Below are positions 52,776 to 62,563 of a stretch of DNA of 64,000 nucleotides, one piece after another (the stretch's first letter is position 1; each line of letters starts with the position of its first letter). This DNA comes from Enterobacter hormaechei subsp. hoffmannii. Its GTDB lineage: Bacteria; Pseudomonadota; Gammaproteobacteria; Enterobacterales; Enterobacteriaceae. The position numbers and the translations under genes were made by a program. Below the pieces are notes generated by a model, which saw only the letters and a program-made list of their open reading frames with translations, was not told the origin of the DNA and ran no database searches. The stretch lies in contig NZ_CP017186.1 in assembly GCF_001729745.1 (NCBI RefSeq), positions 4,402,001-4,466,000 of the forward strand, in the 5' to 3' direction.

Positions 52776-53771
52776 TCAGGCCGTCTGGCCTGGGGAAAAT
52801 TCCGGCTGCCAGAGCACCTGAAGCGTATCAATGTCGTCGCCGTTAATCAGCTGGCGCACCATATCGGCAATCTGTTTCCCGACACCCTGACGGGTAGACT
52901 GGATCACCGCCGCGACATCGATATCGACAATGCTGTCCTGCGGTAAACCGTCATAGACCACCAGCGAGACGGCATTTTCACCGGTTAAGCGCCCCATCTG
53001 CGCCAGAGCCATCGCTGCGCCGTCGCCATGAGTGTTGCAGTCGGTAATGATGGCCGTGGGCGGCTGCGGCAGGGAGAGAAGTTCTTGCGTGGTGGCATAC
53101 CCCACGCGGCGCGAAGGGGGCAAGGCGCGCAGCCATTCGCTGGAAAGACCGGCTTCCCGCAGCGCGTCCAGGAAGCCCTGGCGACGCTGGGTGATGAATG
53201 CCTGGTTGTTGCTTTCGCCCAGCAGCGCAATGCGCTGATGGCCTTTCTCGATCAGCCAGCGGGTGGCCTGATACGTACCGGCATAGTTGTCGAAATCGAA
53301 CCACGCGTACGGCTGCGGCAGCTGGCTGCGGCCGAGCGCCAGGAACGGGAACCCGGCGGCCTGAAGCTGCTCAAGACGCGGATCGTGATCCAGCGTATGC
53401 GCGACAATCAGCGCATCCACGCGTCGGCTCTGCATCATGCGCATATAGCTGTGTTTGTCCGCCAGATCGTCGTCAGCGATGAGCAGCAGGTCAATCTCAT
53501 GTCGCGCCAGTTCGTGGCTAATTTCGCCGACCATGTCCATAAAGACGCTATTATTGAGCGGAACAGGATGCACCGGAAACACCAGCCCGACGGCGTCGAT
53601 TTTGCCCATCTTCAGGCGACGGGCAAAGGTATTTGGTCGGTAGCCACGGCGCTGGGCCTCCGCTTCCACGCGGGCGCGCGTCTCAGCAGAAACGTCGTCA
53701 TATCCGTTGAGGGCGCGGCTGACGGTGGTAACAGACAGCCCCAGTTCTTTGGCAATGGCTTTAAGCGACAT
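52776..53771 (-). CDS. rafR: LacI-family repressor of the raf cluster
   Basis: 331 residues. The N-terminal HTH is LKAIAKELGLSVTTVSRALN and hinge is FARRLKMGKID. A sugar-binding core follows with VGLVFPVHPVPLNNSVFMDM and WFDFDNYAGTYQATRWLIEKG. It probably binds the CCGAAACGTTTCGG operators 30 to 70 bp downstream of its own stop and is released by melibiose or raffinose; the ligand is inferred from the neighbouring galactosidase. It is upstream of rafAB on the same strand but has its own start region. Confidence 0.88.
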   Translation of the reverse strand: MSLKAIAKELGLSVTTVSRALNGYDDVSAETRARVEAEAQRRGYRPNTFARRLKMGKIDAVGLVFPVHPVPLNNSVFMDMVGEISHELARHEIDLLLIADDDLADKHSYMRMMQSRRVDALIVAHTLDHDPRLEQLQAAGFPFLALGRSQLPQPYAWFDFDNYAGTYQATRWLIEKGHQRIALLGESNNQAFITQRRQGFLDALREAGLSSEWLRALPPSRRVGYATTQELLSLPQPPTAIITDCNTHGDGAAMALAQMGRLTGENAVSLVVYDGLPQDSIVDIDVAAVIQSTRQGVGKQIADMVRQLINGDDIDTLQVLWQPEFSPGQTA

Positions 53772-53788
53772 GATTTTCCGTATCTTCT

Positions 53789-54337
53789 TTAGTTTTGTTC
53801 CGCCACCAGCAGCGCGTGCGTATCGGGCTCCAGCGCCTTAAAGATATGCGGCTGGTCAGCGGGATAGCAAATGTAATCTCCCGGGCCGAGCTCTTCTGCC
53901 GCGTCGATCAGGCCGACCATCGCCCGCCCCTGGGTCACGATAATATGCTCAACCGACCCAGGCGGATGCGGCTGGGAAATACGGTCTGCCCCCGGCTGAG
54001 TCAGCAGCAGGTAGATATCACGACGCGCCCCCGGCGGACACGCCGCGAGCAAAATCGCCTCGTAGTTCGCCTGCCCGGCGACAACTTTTGTGCCCTCGCC
54101 GCGGCGGATCACCTGCGTGACGGGCTGCTGTGGCTCCAGTAATCGGGCAAACGGAATATCCAGCGCCACGCAAAGCGACCAGAGCGTTTCCAGGCTAGGG
54201 TTGCCGTTGCCAGACTCCAGTTGTGAAAGCGTGGATTTAGCGATCCCGGCACGGCGGGCGATCTCCGCCAGCGAAAGTCCGGTTCGCAGGCGTTCTCGCA
54301 CCAGGCTTCTGGCGATTACGCTGATTGGCTGCGTCAT
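53789..54337 (-). CDS. XRE-cupin transcriptional regulator
   Basis: 182 residues. An N-terminal XRE HTH (about 8-65) has RTGLSLAEIARRAGIAKSTL and QLESGNGNPSLETLWSLCVAL; a C-terminal cupin (about 100-178) has QPHPPGSVEHIIVTQGRAMV and LGPGDYICYPADQPHIFKA, a small-ligand or metal pocket. It is divergent from azlCD with a perfect palindrome between them, so it probably controls azlCD and itself. The ligand is likely an amino acid, inferred from the exporter. The upstream rafR is a separate unit. Confidence 0.85.
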   Translation of the reverse strand: MTQPISVIARSLVRERLRTGLSLAEIARRAGIAKSTLSQLESGNGNPSLETLWSLCVALDIPFARLLEPQQPVTQVIRRGEGTKVVAGQANYEAILLAACPPGARRDIYLLLTQPGADRISQPHPPGSVEHIIVTQGRAMVGLIDAAEELGPGDYICYPADQPHIFKALEPDTHALLVAEQN

Positions 54338-54361
54338 AATAACGGCCTCATTCTCTCTATA

Positions 54362-54378
54362 ACGAACGAATCGTTCGT
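54362..54378. promoter_or_regulatory. Palindromic operator between the XRE-cupin gene and azlC
   Basis: ACGAACGA-A-TCGTTCGT, a perfect 8+1+8 palindrome. A related half-site ACGTTCG is at 54418-54424, flanking a perfect TATAAT (54406-54411) for azlC. Likely binding site of the adjacent regulator. Confidence 0.72.
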
Positions 54379-54440
54379 CTTGTAAAACGTTTTTGATGCG
54401 TTCATTATAATGGAAATACGTTCGATATGGCTAAAATGGT

Positions 54441-55100
54441 ATGAAGAATCACCTCTCTTGCCTGAAAGGCGACACGATAAAAGCGATCGTCCTGGTCTGC
54501 CTAGCGGTGGGCGTGGTCGGCATGTCTTATGGCTCACTGGCGATGGCCTACGGTTTCCCGCTGTGGGTGCCGTTTGTTCTCTCCCTCACGGTGCTGGCAG
54601 GCGCATCCGAGTTTATGTTTATCGGCATCGTAGCGAGCGGCGGCAATCCGCTGGCAGCGGCCGCTGCGGGTTTGCTGGTAAACGCGCGCCATGTGCCGTT
54701 CGGCGTGACGGTGCGTGACCTGGTGGGCAAGCGCGGCCTGAGCTTTCTGGGCTGTCATATCATGAACGATGAAAGCGTGGTGTTTGGCCTGTCGCAAAAA
54801 ACCGCCGAGCAGCGTAAAGCGGCCTACTGGCTGTGCGGGTTAGGCGTGGCAATCATCTGGCCGCTGGGCGCGGTGCTGGGGGCGATGGTCGGCAAGCTAC
54901 TGCCAGACCCGGAAACCATCGGGCTGGACGCGGTGTTCCCGGCGATCCTGCTGGCGTTAGTGGTGCCGGCATTTAAAAACCGTACCACGCTGATCCGCGC
55001 CTGTAGCGGCGCGGTGTTGTCGTTGGCCGCCGTACCGTTTGCGCCGGTTGGCCTGCCGGTGCTGCTCTCTTTGCTCGGCCTTGCCGCGAGGAAAAAATAA
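54441..55100 (+). CDS. azlC: AzlC-type branched-chain amino-acid exporter, large subunit
   Basis: Inner-membrane protein of 219 residues in the AzlC/YgaZ family, about six helices. It begins with a short basic tail and has LAGASEFMFIGIVASGGNPL, VNARHVPFGVTVRDLVGKRG and IMNDESVVFGLSQ, the usual conserved loop segments. It acts with AzlD as a two-component exporter of valine, leucine or related compounds. The ribosome site is weak. Its TAA overlaps the azlD ATG by 1 nt. Confidence 0.88.
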   Translation: MKNHLSCLKGDTIKAIVLVCLAVGVVGMSYGSLAMAYGFPLWVPFVLSLTVLAGASEFMFIGIVASGGNPLAAAAAGLLVNARHVPFGVTVRDLVGKRGLSFLGCHIMNDESVVFGLSQKTAEQRKAAYWLCGLGVAIIWPLGAVLGAMVGKLLPDPETIGLDAVFPAILLALVVPAFKNRTTLIRACSGAVLSLAAVPFAPVGLPVLLSLLGLAARKK

Positions 55101-55423
55101 TGGAAAACATGACGGTCTTTATTCTCGGCATCGCCATTCTTTCTGCCGGAACCTATCTGATGCGTCTCGGTGGGGCAAAACTCGGCAGCCGGCTGGCGCT
55201 TTCTGAACGGTCGCAGGCGCTGCTTTCAGATGCGGCTACCGTTTTGTTGTTCTCCGTCGCGCTGGCGACAACGTTTTATGAAGGGGACCATTTTGCCGGG
55301 ATGGCGCGCGTGCTGGGGGTGGGGTTCGCGGTGTTTCTGGCCTGGCGCAAAATGCCGTTAATTGTGGTGATCGTCGCGGCGGCGGTGGTGACGGCGCTAC
55401 TGCGTCTGGCGGGCATAAACTAA
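55100..55423 (+). CDS. azlD: AzlD-type branched-chain amino-acid exporter, small subunit
   Basis: Inner-membrane protein of 107 residues with about four hydrophobic helices, family AzlD/YgaH. Conserved segments are GIAILSAGTYLMRLGGAKLG, SERSQALLSDAATVLLFSVALA and AVFLAWRKMPLIVVIVAA-like. It is translationally coupled to azlC and followed 3 nt later by an intrinsic terminator. Confidence 0.87.
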   Translation: MENMTVFILGIAILSAGTYLMRLGGAKLGSRLALSERSQALLSDAATVLLFSVALATTFYEGDHFAGMARVLGVGFAVFLAWRKMPLIVVIVAAAVVTALLRLAGIN

Positions 55424-55426
55424 AAA

Positions 55427-55447
55427 AGCGCCCCAGGGGCGCTCTTT
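55427..55447 (+). terminator. Intrinsic terminator of azlCD
   Basis: AGCGCCCC (55427-55434), one-base centre, GGGGCGCT (55436-55443), then CTTTC; preceded by A6, so it may also end the convergent DUF1471 gene. Confidence 0.82.
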
Positions 55448-55463
55448 CGACGGTACTGCGAAA

Positions 55464-55676
55464 TTATTTGTTCAGTTCAGCGGTCATGTGTACGCGGTTA
55501 CCGGTGAATGCCTGGGTAATTTTGTAGGATGACGCGCCCGCTTCCTGAGCCTGTGCGGCGATTTTAGCTTCTGCACCGTCCAGCGTAGAGGCGGATGCGG
55601 TCACAGTCTGCGCAGCGAAAGAACCGAAAGATGTAGCCAGAGCGATTACTGCGACAAAAGTTTTGATGCTTTTCAT
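55464..55676 (-). CDS. DUF1471 (YhcN/BhsA-like) small periplasmic protein
   Basis: 70 residues. Signal peptide MKSIKTFVAVIALATSFGSF, cleaved after FAA, leaves a mature peptide of about 48 residues with the DUF1471 pattern: TVTASASTLDGAEAKIAAQA, GASSYKITQAFTGNRVHMTA. Members respond to acid, oxidative or membrane stress; which stress applies here is not visible. It stands alone, convergent with azlCD, with AGGG upstream of the start. Confidence 0.85.
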   Translation of the reverse strand: MKSIKTFVAVIALATSFGSFAAQTVTASASTLDGAEAKIAAQAQEAGASSYKITQAFTGNRVHMTAELNK

Positions 55677-55790
55677 GAGATAAACCCTTTCGTTAAGTTG
55701 TTTAGATAAGGCACCGTGCCTTGATGAGATAAATACTAGAACTCATCATGAACAACTAAAAGCGGAAGGATTTGCTATACTCATTCAAAA

Positions 55791-56627
55791 TTACTGATTA
55801 ACAATTAATCGCTGCGGATGGGTGTAAATTGTCGCCCTGCCTGGCTTGCAGAACCCCACCAGCGTCAGGTTGCAGCGCTCCGCCACTTCAACCGCCAGCG
55901 TGGTTGCCGCTGACACCGCAAACAAAATTTCCACGCCGCACATGGCGGATTTTTGCACCATCTCGTAGCTGGCGCGGCTGGAAACGAGCGCGGCCCCTTG
56001 CTGCCAGACGTTGTTTTCCCGAGCGCGACGGCCCAGCAGCTTATCCAGCGCGACGTGGCGGCCAACATCTTCATGCCCGCCTGCAATGCTCCCCGACGGC
56101 AATACCCACGCCGCCGCATGCGTACAACCGCTGAGCTGGCCGATGGGCTGAACGTCATTCAGGTGCACAAGCGCCCGATCAAGATGCGCCAGATTGAACG
56201 TCTGGGTGAACGGCAGCGGGATAATGGGTTTGCCGATATCGTTAAGCTGTTCAACACCGCACACGCCGCAGCCGGTACGTCCGGCCAGCGCCCGGCGGCG
56301 CTCTTTCAGCCCCATAAAGCGGCGGCTGGAGAGTTCGATTTGCACTTCGAGACCGTTACAGGCCGGTACGACGTCCATGCCGTAGATTTCCTGCGGATGC
56401 GCAATGATGCCTTCCGAGAGGGAGAAACCGATGGCGAACAGCTCGAGATCTTTCGGCGAGGCCATCATCACCACATGCGAAATCCCGTTGTAAACCAGGG
56501 CAACGGGGACCTCTTCCGCCAGAAAATCCGGCGTGGCATGTGAAATGTGAGGCGGTCTGTGTACCGACAGTTCCACAATGCCCGCAGGCAGTGGCGACGC
56601 GTGGGTAGCACGGTTTTGTTTAAACAC
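55791..56627 (-). CDS. fdhD: FdhD sulfurtransferase for formate dehydrogenase, GTG start
   Basis: Transfers sulfur from IscS to the molybdenum cofactor of formate dehydrogenases. It is 278 residues from GTG 56627 ([15 protein letters not shown]), with AGGA 8 nt upstream; a TTG start 6 codons earlier would overlap that site. Conserved segments are [20 protein letters not shown], the catalytic CGVCG loop ([13 protein letters not shown]), [16 protein letters not shown] and the C-terminal [17 protein letters not shown]. It is divergent from fdoGHI. Confidence 0.95.
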   Translation of the reverse strand: MFKQNRATHASPLPAGIVELSVHRPPHISHATPDFLAEEVPVALVYNGISHVVMMASPKDLELFAIGFSLSEGIIAHPQEIYGMDVVPACNGLEVQIELSSRRFMGLKERRRALAGRTGCGVCGVEQLNDIGKPIIPLPFTQTFNLAHLDRALVHLNDVQPIGQLSGCTHAAAWVLPSGSIAGGHEDVGRHVALDKLLGRRARENNVWQQGAALVSSRASYEMVQKSAMCGVEILFAVSAATTLAVEVAERCNLTLVGFCKPGRATIYTHPQRLIVNQ

Positions 56628-56789
56628 GACGGTATTCCTGAACAACCACGGAAGTGAGCCTGCTATTGCACCACAAACAGCGGACCTTACGCATAGTATG
56701 GATCAACTTTTCAGCATCCATTCTCCTACTCAATTCGGAGGGGTGCAACCGGTCATCTGCTACACACCCTTAACATCCGCAGAGAGAAA

Positions 56790-56829
56790 TGTGATTGATA
56801 TCACACTTTATAATCAATGCCGTGATAAT
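56790..56829 (+). promoter_or_regulatory. CRP-type site and promoter elements upstream of fdoG
   Basis: TGTGATTGATATCACA at 56790-56805 is a perfect CRP palindrome. Candidate -10 boxes follow: TATAAT (56809-56814) and GATAAT (56824-56829). With GATAAT the site centre falls near -40, a class II geometry. With TATAAT it would sit near -23 and block. The 371-bp fdhD-fdoG gap contains this and the two hairpins listed next. Confidence 0.6.
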
Positions 56830-56890
56830 ACGTTCACTTTGTTTTAACGCCGTTGGAACAGGCGTACCGACATTGTGGTATTCTGGGCTT

Positions 56891-56956
56891 ATCCCTCGGA
56901 GAAATGAGGGATTAACGCAAATTTTTCTCCTTTGCGGTTAATTCTCAACCGCAAAG
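56891..56956 (+). promoter_or_regulatory. Two leader hairpins before fdoG
   Basis: ATCCCTC/GAGGGAT at 56891-56912 and a perfect 10-bp stem CTTTGCGGTT (56930-56939) with AACCGCAAAG (56947-56956). They end 42 nt before the fdoG start. They may stabilise or attenuate the operon; no known regulator was recognised. Confidence 0.55.
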
Positions 56957-56998
56957 TAAAACTACATAGCAATGTCGTAATGAACCAAGGAGTGACCC

Positions 56999-59900
56999 AT
57001 GCAGGTCAGCAGAAGGCAGTTCTTTAAGATCTGCGCTGGCGGTATGGCAGGCACCACGGCGGCGGCACTGGGCTTTGCGCCCGGTGTAGCGCTGGCGGAA
57101 ACTCGGCAGTATAAACTGCTGCGCACCCGCGAAACCCGTAACACCTGTACGTACTGCTCCGTCGGCTGTGGGCTGTTAATGTATAGCCTCGGCGACGGTG
57201 CGAAAAACGCCAAAGCATCTATTTTCCACATCGAAGGCGATCCGGATCATCCGGTCAACCGTGGTGCGCTGTGTCCGAAAGGGGCCGGTCTGGTAGATTT
57301 TATCCACTCCGAAAGCCGCCTGAAGTTTCCTGAGTACCGCGCTCCCGGCTCTGACAAATGGCAACAAATCAGCTGGGAAGAGGCGTTCGATCGCATCGCT
57401 AAGCTGATGAAAGAAGACCGCGATGCCAACTTTATTGCGAAGAATGCCGAAGGCACCACCGTTAACCGCTGGCTCTCCACCGGCATGCTGTGTGCTTCAG
57501 CGTCCAGTAACGAAACCGGCTATTTAACCCAGAAATTTACGCGCGCACTTGGTATGCTCGCGGTCGACAACCAGGCGCGTGTCTGACACGGACCAACGGT
57601 AGCAAGTCTTGCTCCAACATTTGGTCGCGGTGCGATGACCAACCACTGGGTCGACATCAAGAACGCCAACCTTATTGTGGTGATGGGCGGTAACGCCGCT
57701 GAAGCGCACCCTGTCGGGTTCCGCTGGGCGATGGAAGCCAAAATCCACAACGGCGCGAAGCTGATTGTGATCGATCCCCGCTTTACGCGTACAGCGTCAG
57801 TGGCGGATTTCTACACCCCTATTCGTTCAGGTACTGACATCACTTTCCTGTCAGGCGTATTGCTGTACCTGATGACCAACGAAAAATATAACCGCGAGTA
57901 CACCGAAGCCTATACCAACGCCAGCCTGATCGTGCGTGAGGATTACCACTTCGAAGATGGCCTGTTCAGCGGTTATGACGCCGAAAAACGCAGGTACGAC
58001 AAAACCAGCTGGAACTACGAGCTGGACGAAAACGGCTTTGCGAAGCGCGACACCACCCTGCAACACCCGCGCTGCGTGTGGAACCTGCTGAAAGAGCACG
58101 TGTCCCGCTATACGCCAGAGGTTGTCGAAAACATCTGTGGGACGCCGAAGGCGGACTTCCTGAAGGTGTGCGAGTTGATTGCGGAAACCAGCGCCAAAGA
58201 TAAGACCGCGTCGTTCCTGTATGCACTCGGCTGGACGCAGCACTCCATCGGCGCGCAGAACATCCGCACCATGGCGATGGTTCAGTTGCTGCTCGGCAAC
58301 ATGGGGATGGCAGGCGGCGGCGTTAACGCCCTGCGCGGTCACTCCAACATTCAGGGTCTGACCGACCTTGGCCTGCTGTCTCAGAGCCTGACGGGTTACA
58401 TGAACCTGCCGAGCGAGAAACAGACCGACCTGCAAACCTATCTGACGGCCAGCACGCCAAAACCGCTGCTCGAAGGCCAGGTAAACTACTGGGGCAACTA
58501 TCCGAAGTTCTTCGTCTCGCTAATGAAAGCCTTCTACGGCGACAAGGCGACGGCGGAAAACAGCTGGGGCTTTGACTGGCTGCCGAAGTGGGACAAAGGG
58601 TACGACGTCCTCCAGTACTTCGAAATGATGCACCAGGGCCAGGTCAACGGCTATATCTGCCAGGGCTTTAACCCGGTGGCGTCGTTCCCGAACAAGAACA
58701 AGGTTGTCGAGTCTCTGTCGAAACTGAAGTACCTGGTGACGATTGACCCGCTCAATACCGAAACCTCGACGTTCTGGCAGAACCACGGTGAGTCGAACAA
58801 TGTCGACCCGTCGAAGATTCAGACCGAAGTGTTCCGTCTGCCGTCCACCTGCTTCGCGGAAGAGAACGGCTCTATCGTCAACTCTGGCCGCTGGTTGCAG
58901 TGGCACTGGAAAGGCGCGGACGCCCCGGGCATCGCCCTGAACGACGGCGAGATCCTGGCCGGTATCTTCTTACGCCTGCGTAAAATGTACGCGGCTGAAG
59001 GCGGCGCAACGCCTGAGCCGGTGCTGAACATGACCTGGAACTATTCGACGCCGGAAAACCCTGCGCCGGAAGAAGTGGCCATGGAGAGCAACGGTAAGGC
59101 GCTGGCGGACGTTATCGACCCGGCGACCGGCACCGTGCTGGCGAAGAAAGGCGATCAGCTCAGCACCTTCGCACACCTGCGTGACGACGGTACGACGTCA
59201 AGCGGCTGCTGGATCTTTGCCGGTAGCTGGACGCCGAAAGGCAACCAGATGGCCAACCGCGATAACGCCGACCCGTCGGGCCTCGGTAATACGCTGGGCT
59301 GGGCATGGGCATGGCCGCTTAACCGCCGCATCCTCTATAACCGTGCCTCTGCTGACCCGCAGGGCAACCCGTGGGATCCGAAGCGTCAGCTACTCAAGTG
59401 GGACGGCGCGAAATGGGGCGGCGTGGATATTCCGGACTACAGCACTGCCGCACCAGGCAGCGATGTCGGGCCGTTTATCATGCAGCCTGAAGGGATGGGG
59501 CGCCTGTTTGCTATCGATAAGATGGCGGAAGGTCCGTTCCCGGAACACTATGAGCCGTTTGAGACGCCGCTGGGTACTAACCCGCTGCACCCGAACGTGG
59601 TCTCTAACCCGGCAGCCCGTATCTTCAAGGGCGATTTTGAAGCGCTGGGTAAAAAGGACAAGTTCCCGTATGTCGGCACCACCTACCGTCTGACCGAACA
59701 CTTCCACTACTGGACCAAGCACGCGCTGCTGAATGCCATCGCGCAGCCGGAACAGTTTGTGGAGATCGGCGAGAAGCTGGCGGGCAAGCTCGGCATCGCC
59801 CATGGCGATACCGTGAAGGTCTCCTCTAACCGCGGCTACATCAAAGCCAAGGCGGTGGTGACCAAGCGTATTCGCACGCTGAACGTTCATGGTCAGCAGG

Positions 59901-60049
59901 TGGATACCATCGGCATCCCAATTCACTGGGGTTATGAGGGCGTGGCGAAGAAAGGGTTCATTGCGAATACCCTGACGCCGTTCGTCGGTGATGCGAACAC
60001 GCAGACGCCGGAGTTTAAGGCCTTCCTCGTGAACGTGGAAAAGGTGTAA
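56999..60049 (+). CDS. fdoG: Formate dehydrogenase-O, selenocysteine-containing catalytic subunit
   Basis: Periplasmic molybdopterin subunit oxidising formate to CO2. Read through TGA at 57584 as selenocysteine (U196), the protein is 1016 residues, the E. coli FdoG length. The Tat signal is SRRQFFK with cleavage near ALA at 33. The [4Fe-4S] site is CTYCSVGCG and CPKGAG. The context VDNQARVU-HGPTVASL is the active site; histidine follows Sec. The Mo-bis-MGD domains fill the rest and the dinucleotide-binding C-terminal domain is about 870-1016. Treating the TGA as a stop would wrongly split the gene into 195 residues and a second piece. It heads fdoGHI-fdhE. Confidence 0.97.
57584..57626 (+). 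promoter_or_regulatory. Bacterial SECIS element directing Sec insertion in fdoG
   Basis: Directly after the UGA, GACCAA (57591-57596) pairs with TTGGTC (57621-57626). An apical stem GG-AGCA pairs with TGCTCC (57598-57615), with a bulged T at 57600 and loop AGTCT. Bulged U and GU-containing loop are the SelB recognition features. Confidence 0.93.
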
Positions 60050-60061
60050 CGGAGACGACTT

Positions 60062-60964
60062 ATGGCTTATCAATCTCAAGACATTATCCGTCGTTCCGCG
60101 ACTAACGGTTTCACGCCCGCGCCTCAGGCGCGGGACCACCAGCAGGAAGTGGCGAAACTTATCGACGTGACCACCTGTATCGGCTGTAAAGCCTGTCAGG
60201 TGGCTTGTTCAGAGTGGAACGACATCCGTGACGAAGTGGGTCACAACGTCGGGGTGTACGACAACCCGGCGGACCTGACCGCCAAGTCCTGGACGGTAAT
60301 GCGTTTCTCGGAAGTGGAACAGAACGACAAACTGGAATGGCTTATCCGCAAAGACGGCTGTATGCACTGTGCGGATCCGGGCTGCCTGAAGGCGTGTCCG
60401 TCAGAAGGGGCTATCATTCAGTATGCCAACGGCATCGTCGACTTCCAGTCTGAGCAGTGTATTGGCTGCGGCTACTGCATCGCGGGCTGTCCGTTCGACG
60501 TGCCGCGCATGAACCCGGAAGACAACCGCGTCTACAAATGTACGCTGTGCGTTGACCGCGTAAATGTCGGTCAGGAGCCAGCCTGCGTGAAGACCTGCCC
60601 AACCGGCGCTATCCACTTTGGCTCTAAAGAGGATATGAAAACGCTGGCGGCAGAGCGCGTGGGCGAGCTGAAAACCCGTGGTTACGATAACGCGGGCCTG
60701 TACGATCCGGCCGGGGTTGGCGGTACGCACGTGATGTACGTGCTGCACCACGCCGACAAGCCGAATCTGTACCATGGCCTGCCGGAGAACCCGGAAATCA
60801 GCGCCACCGTGAAGTTCTGGAAAGGTATCTGGAAACCGCTGGCCGCGGTCGGTTTTGCGGCCACCTTTGCAGCGAGCATCTTCCACTACGTCGGCGTTGG
60901 TCCGAACCGCGCGGAAGAGGAAGACGATAACCTGCATGAAGAGAAAGACGAGGTGCGCAAATGA
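60062..60964 (+). CDS. fdoH: Formate dehydrogenase-O iron-sulfur subunit
   Basis: Electron-transfer subunit of 300 residues carrying four [4Fe-4S] clusters: [49 protein letters not shown] and [22 protein letters not shown]-terminal helix ([20 protein letters not shown], about 261-280) anchors it to the inner membrane with the globular part periplasmic. There is no signal peptide; export rides with FdoG. Its stop overlaps the fdoI start by 4 nt. Confidence 0.97.
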   Translation: MAYQSQDIIRRSATNGFTPAPQARDHQQEVAKLIDVTTCIGCKACQVACSEWNDIRDEVGHNVGVYDNPADLTAKSWTVMRFSEVEQNDKLEWLIRKDGCMHCADPGCLKACPSEGAIIQYANGIVDFQSEQCIGCGYCIAGCPFDVPRMNPEDNRVYKCTLCVDRVNVGQEPACVKTCPTGAIHFGSKEDMKTLAAERVGELKTRGYDNAGLYDPAGVGGTHVMYVLHHADKPNLYHGLPENPEISATVKFWKGIWKPLAAVGFAATFAASIFHYVGVGPNRAEEEDDNLHEEKDEVRK

Positions 60965-61596
60965 GAAAACGTGACACCATCGTGCGCTACACCGCGCCGG
61001 AACGCATCAACCACTGGGTCACCGCCTTCTGCTTCATGCTGGCGGCGATAAGCGGGCTGGGGTTCTTCTTCCCCTCCTTCAACTGGCTGATGCAGATACT
61101 GGGCACGCCGCAGCTGGCGCGCATCCTGCACCCGTTCGTGGGTGTGGTGATGTTTGCCTCGTTTATCATCATGTTTTTCCGCTACTGGCACCATAACCTA
61201 ATCAATCGGGATGATATCTTTTGGGCGAAGAATATTCGTAAGATCGTTGTCAACGAGGAAGTGGGTGATACCGGGCGTTATAACTTCGGCCAGAAATGCG
61301 TATTCTGGGCGGCGATTATCTTCCTGGTCCTGTTGCTGGTGAGCGGCGTGATCATCTGGCGTCCGTACTTTGCGCCTGCTTTCTCAATCCCGGTGATCCG
61401 ATTTGCGCTGATGCTGCATTCATTTGCCGCAGTGGCGTTAATTGTGGTTATCATGGTGCATATCTACGCCGCCCTTTGGGTGAAAGGCACCATTACCGCG
61501 ATGGTGGAAGGATGGGTAACCAGTACGTGGGCGAAGAAACATCACCCGCGCTGGTACCGTGAAGTCCGCCAGAAACAGGAAAAGTCATCTGAATGA
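60961..61596 (+). CDS. fdoI: Formate dehydrogenase-O cytochrome b556 subunit
   Basis: Four-helix inner-membrane subunit of 211 residues with two haems b, passing electrons to menaquinone. Helix starts include [20 protein letters not shown], and haem histidines are likely H17 (RINHWV), ILHPFVG, and [21 protein letters not shown]. It overlaps both neighbours by 4 nt. menA, in this window, makes the acceptor quinone. Confidence 0.96.
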   Translation: MRKRDTIVRYTAPERINHWVTAFCFMLAAISGLGFFFPSFNWLMQILGTPQLARILHPFVGVVMFASFIIMFFRYWHHNLINRDDIFWAKNIRKIVVNEEVGDTGRYNFGQKCVFWAAIIFLVLLLVSGVIIWRPYFAPAFSIPVIRFALMLHSFAAVALIVVIMVHIYAALWVKGTITAMVEGWVTSTWAKKHHPRWYREVRQKQEKSSE

Positions 61597-62522
61597 GTAT
61601 TCGCATAATCCCGCAAGATGAGCTGGGGTCGAGCGAGAAACGCACGGCGGATTATATTCCGCCGTTGTTGTTCCCCAGACTCAAGAACCTCTACAACCGC
61701 CGCGCAGAGCGTCTGCGCGAGCTGGCAGAGAACAACCCGCTGGGCGATTTTCTGCGTTTTGCCGCGCTGGTCGCCCATGCGCAGGAAGTGGTGCTATACG
61801 ACCACCCGCTGCAAATGGATCTGACCGCACGCATCAAAGAAGCCAACGCGCAGGGCAAGCCGCCGCTGGACATTCACATTCTGCCGCGCGACAAGCACTG
61901 GCATAAGCTGCTGCATTCGCTGATTGCCGAGCTGAAGCCCGAAATGAGCGGCACGGCGCTGGCGGTCATTGAGAACCTGGAAAAAGCCTCAGAGCAAGAG
62001 CTGGAAGAGATGGCGAGCGCGCTGTTTGCCTCCGACTTCTCGCTGGTGAGCAGCGATAAAGCGCCGTTCATCTGGGCTGCGCTGTCGCTCTACTGGGCGC
62101 AAATGGCGAGCCTGATCCCGGGTAAAGCCCGCGCTGAATATGGCGAAGCGCGCCAGTTTTGCCCGGTGTGCGGCTCAATGCCGGTCTCCAGCATGGTACA
62201 GATTGGTACGACGCAGGGGCTGCGCTACTTGCACTGCAACCTGTGTGAAACCGAGTGGCACGTGGTGCGCATCAAGTGCAGCAACTGCGAACAGACCCGC
62301 GATCTGAACTATTGGTCGCTGGAAAACGAAGACGCGGCGGTGAAAGCCGAAAGCTGCGGCGACTGCGGGACCTACCTGAAGATTCTGTATCAGGAAAAAG
62401 ACCCGAAAGTCGAAGCGGTAGCCGACGATCTCGCCTCGCTGATCCTGGACGCGAAGATGGAGCAGGAGGGCTTTGCCCGTAGCTCGATCAACCCGTTCCT
62501 GTTCCCGGGGGAAGGGGAGTAA
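61593..62522 (+). CDS. fdhE: Formate dehydrogenase accessory protein FdhE
   Basis: Assembly protein of 309 residues for the respiratory formate dehydrogenases, acting in the cytosol before Tat export. Four rubredoxin-like CxxC pairs bind iron: [25 protein letters not shown] and CGDCGTYL (about 188-265). It is translationally coupled to fdoI. Confidence 0.95.
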   Translation: MSIRIIPQDELGSSEKRTADYIPPLLFPRLKNLYNRRAERLRELAENNPLGDFLRFAALVAHAQEVVLYDHPLQMDLTARIKEANAQGKPPLDIHILPRDKHWHKLLHSLIAELKPEMSGTALAVIENLEKASEQELEEMASALFASDFSLVSSDKAPFIWAALSLYWAQMASLIPGKARAEYGEARQFCPVCGSMPVSSMVQIGTTQGLRYLHCNLCETEWHVVRIKCSNCEQTRDLNYWSLENEDAAVKAESCGDCGTYLKILYQEKDPKVEAVADDLASLILDAKMEQEGFARSSINPFLFPGEGE

Positions 62523-62532
62523 TCTCCACTAA

Positions 62533-62561
62533 AGCCCGGCGAGCCTCTGTGCAACCGGGCT
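62533..62561 (+). terminator. Weak terminator-like hairpin after fdhE
   Basis: AGCCCGG (62533-62539) and CCGGGCT (62555-62561) with a 15-nt loop and only ATTT after. It sits against the end of the antitoxin gene. Confidence 0.4.
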
Positions 62562-62563
62562 AT

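Noticed and set aside
57587-57640. Apparent frameshift or premature stop in the formate dehydrogenase gene
   Set aside because: The TGA lies at the known Sec codon, the frame is unchanged on both sides, and a SECIS hairpin follows. It is a selenocysteine codon, not a lesion.
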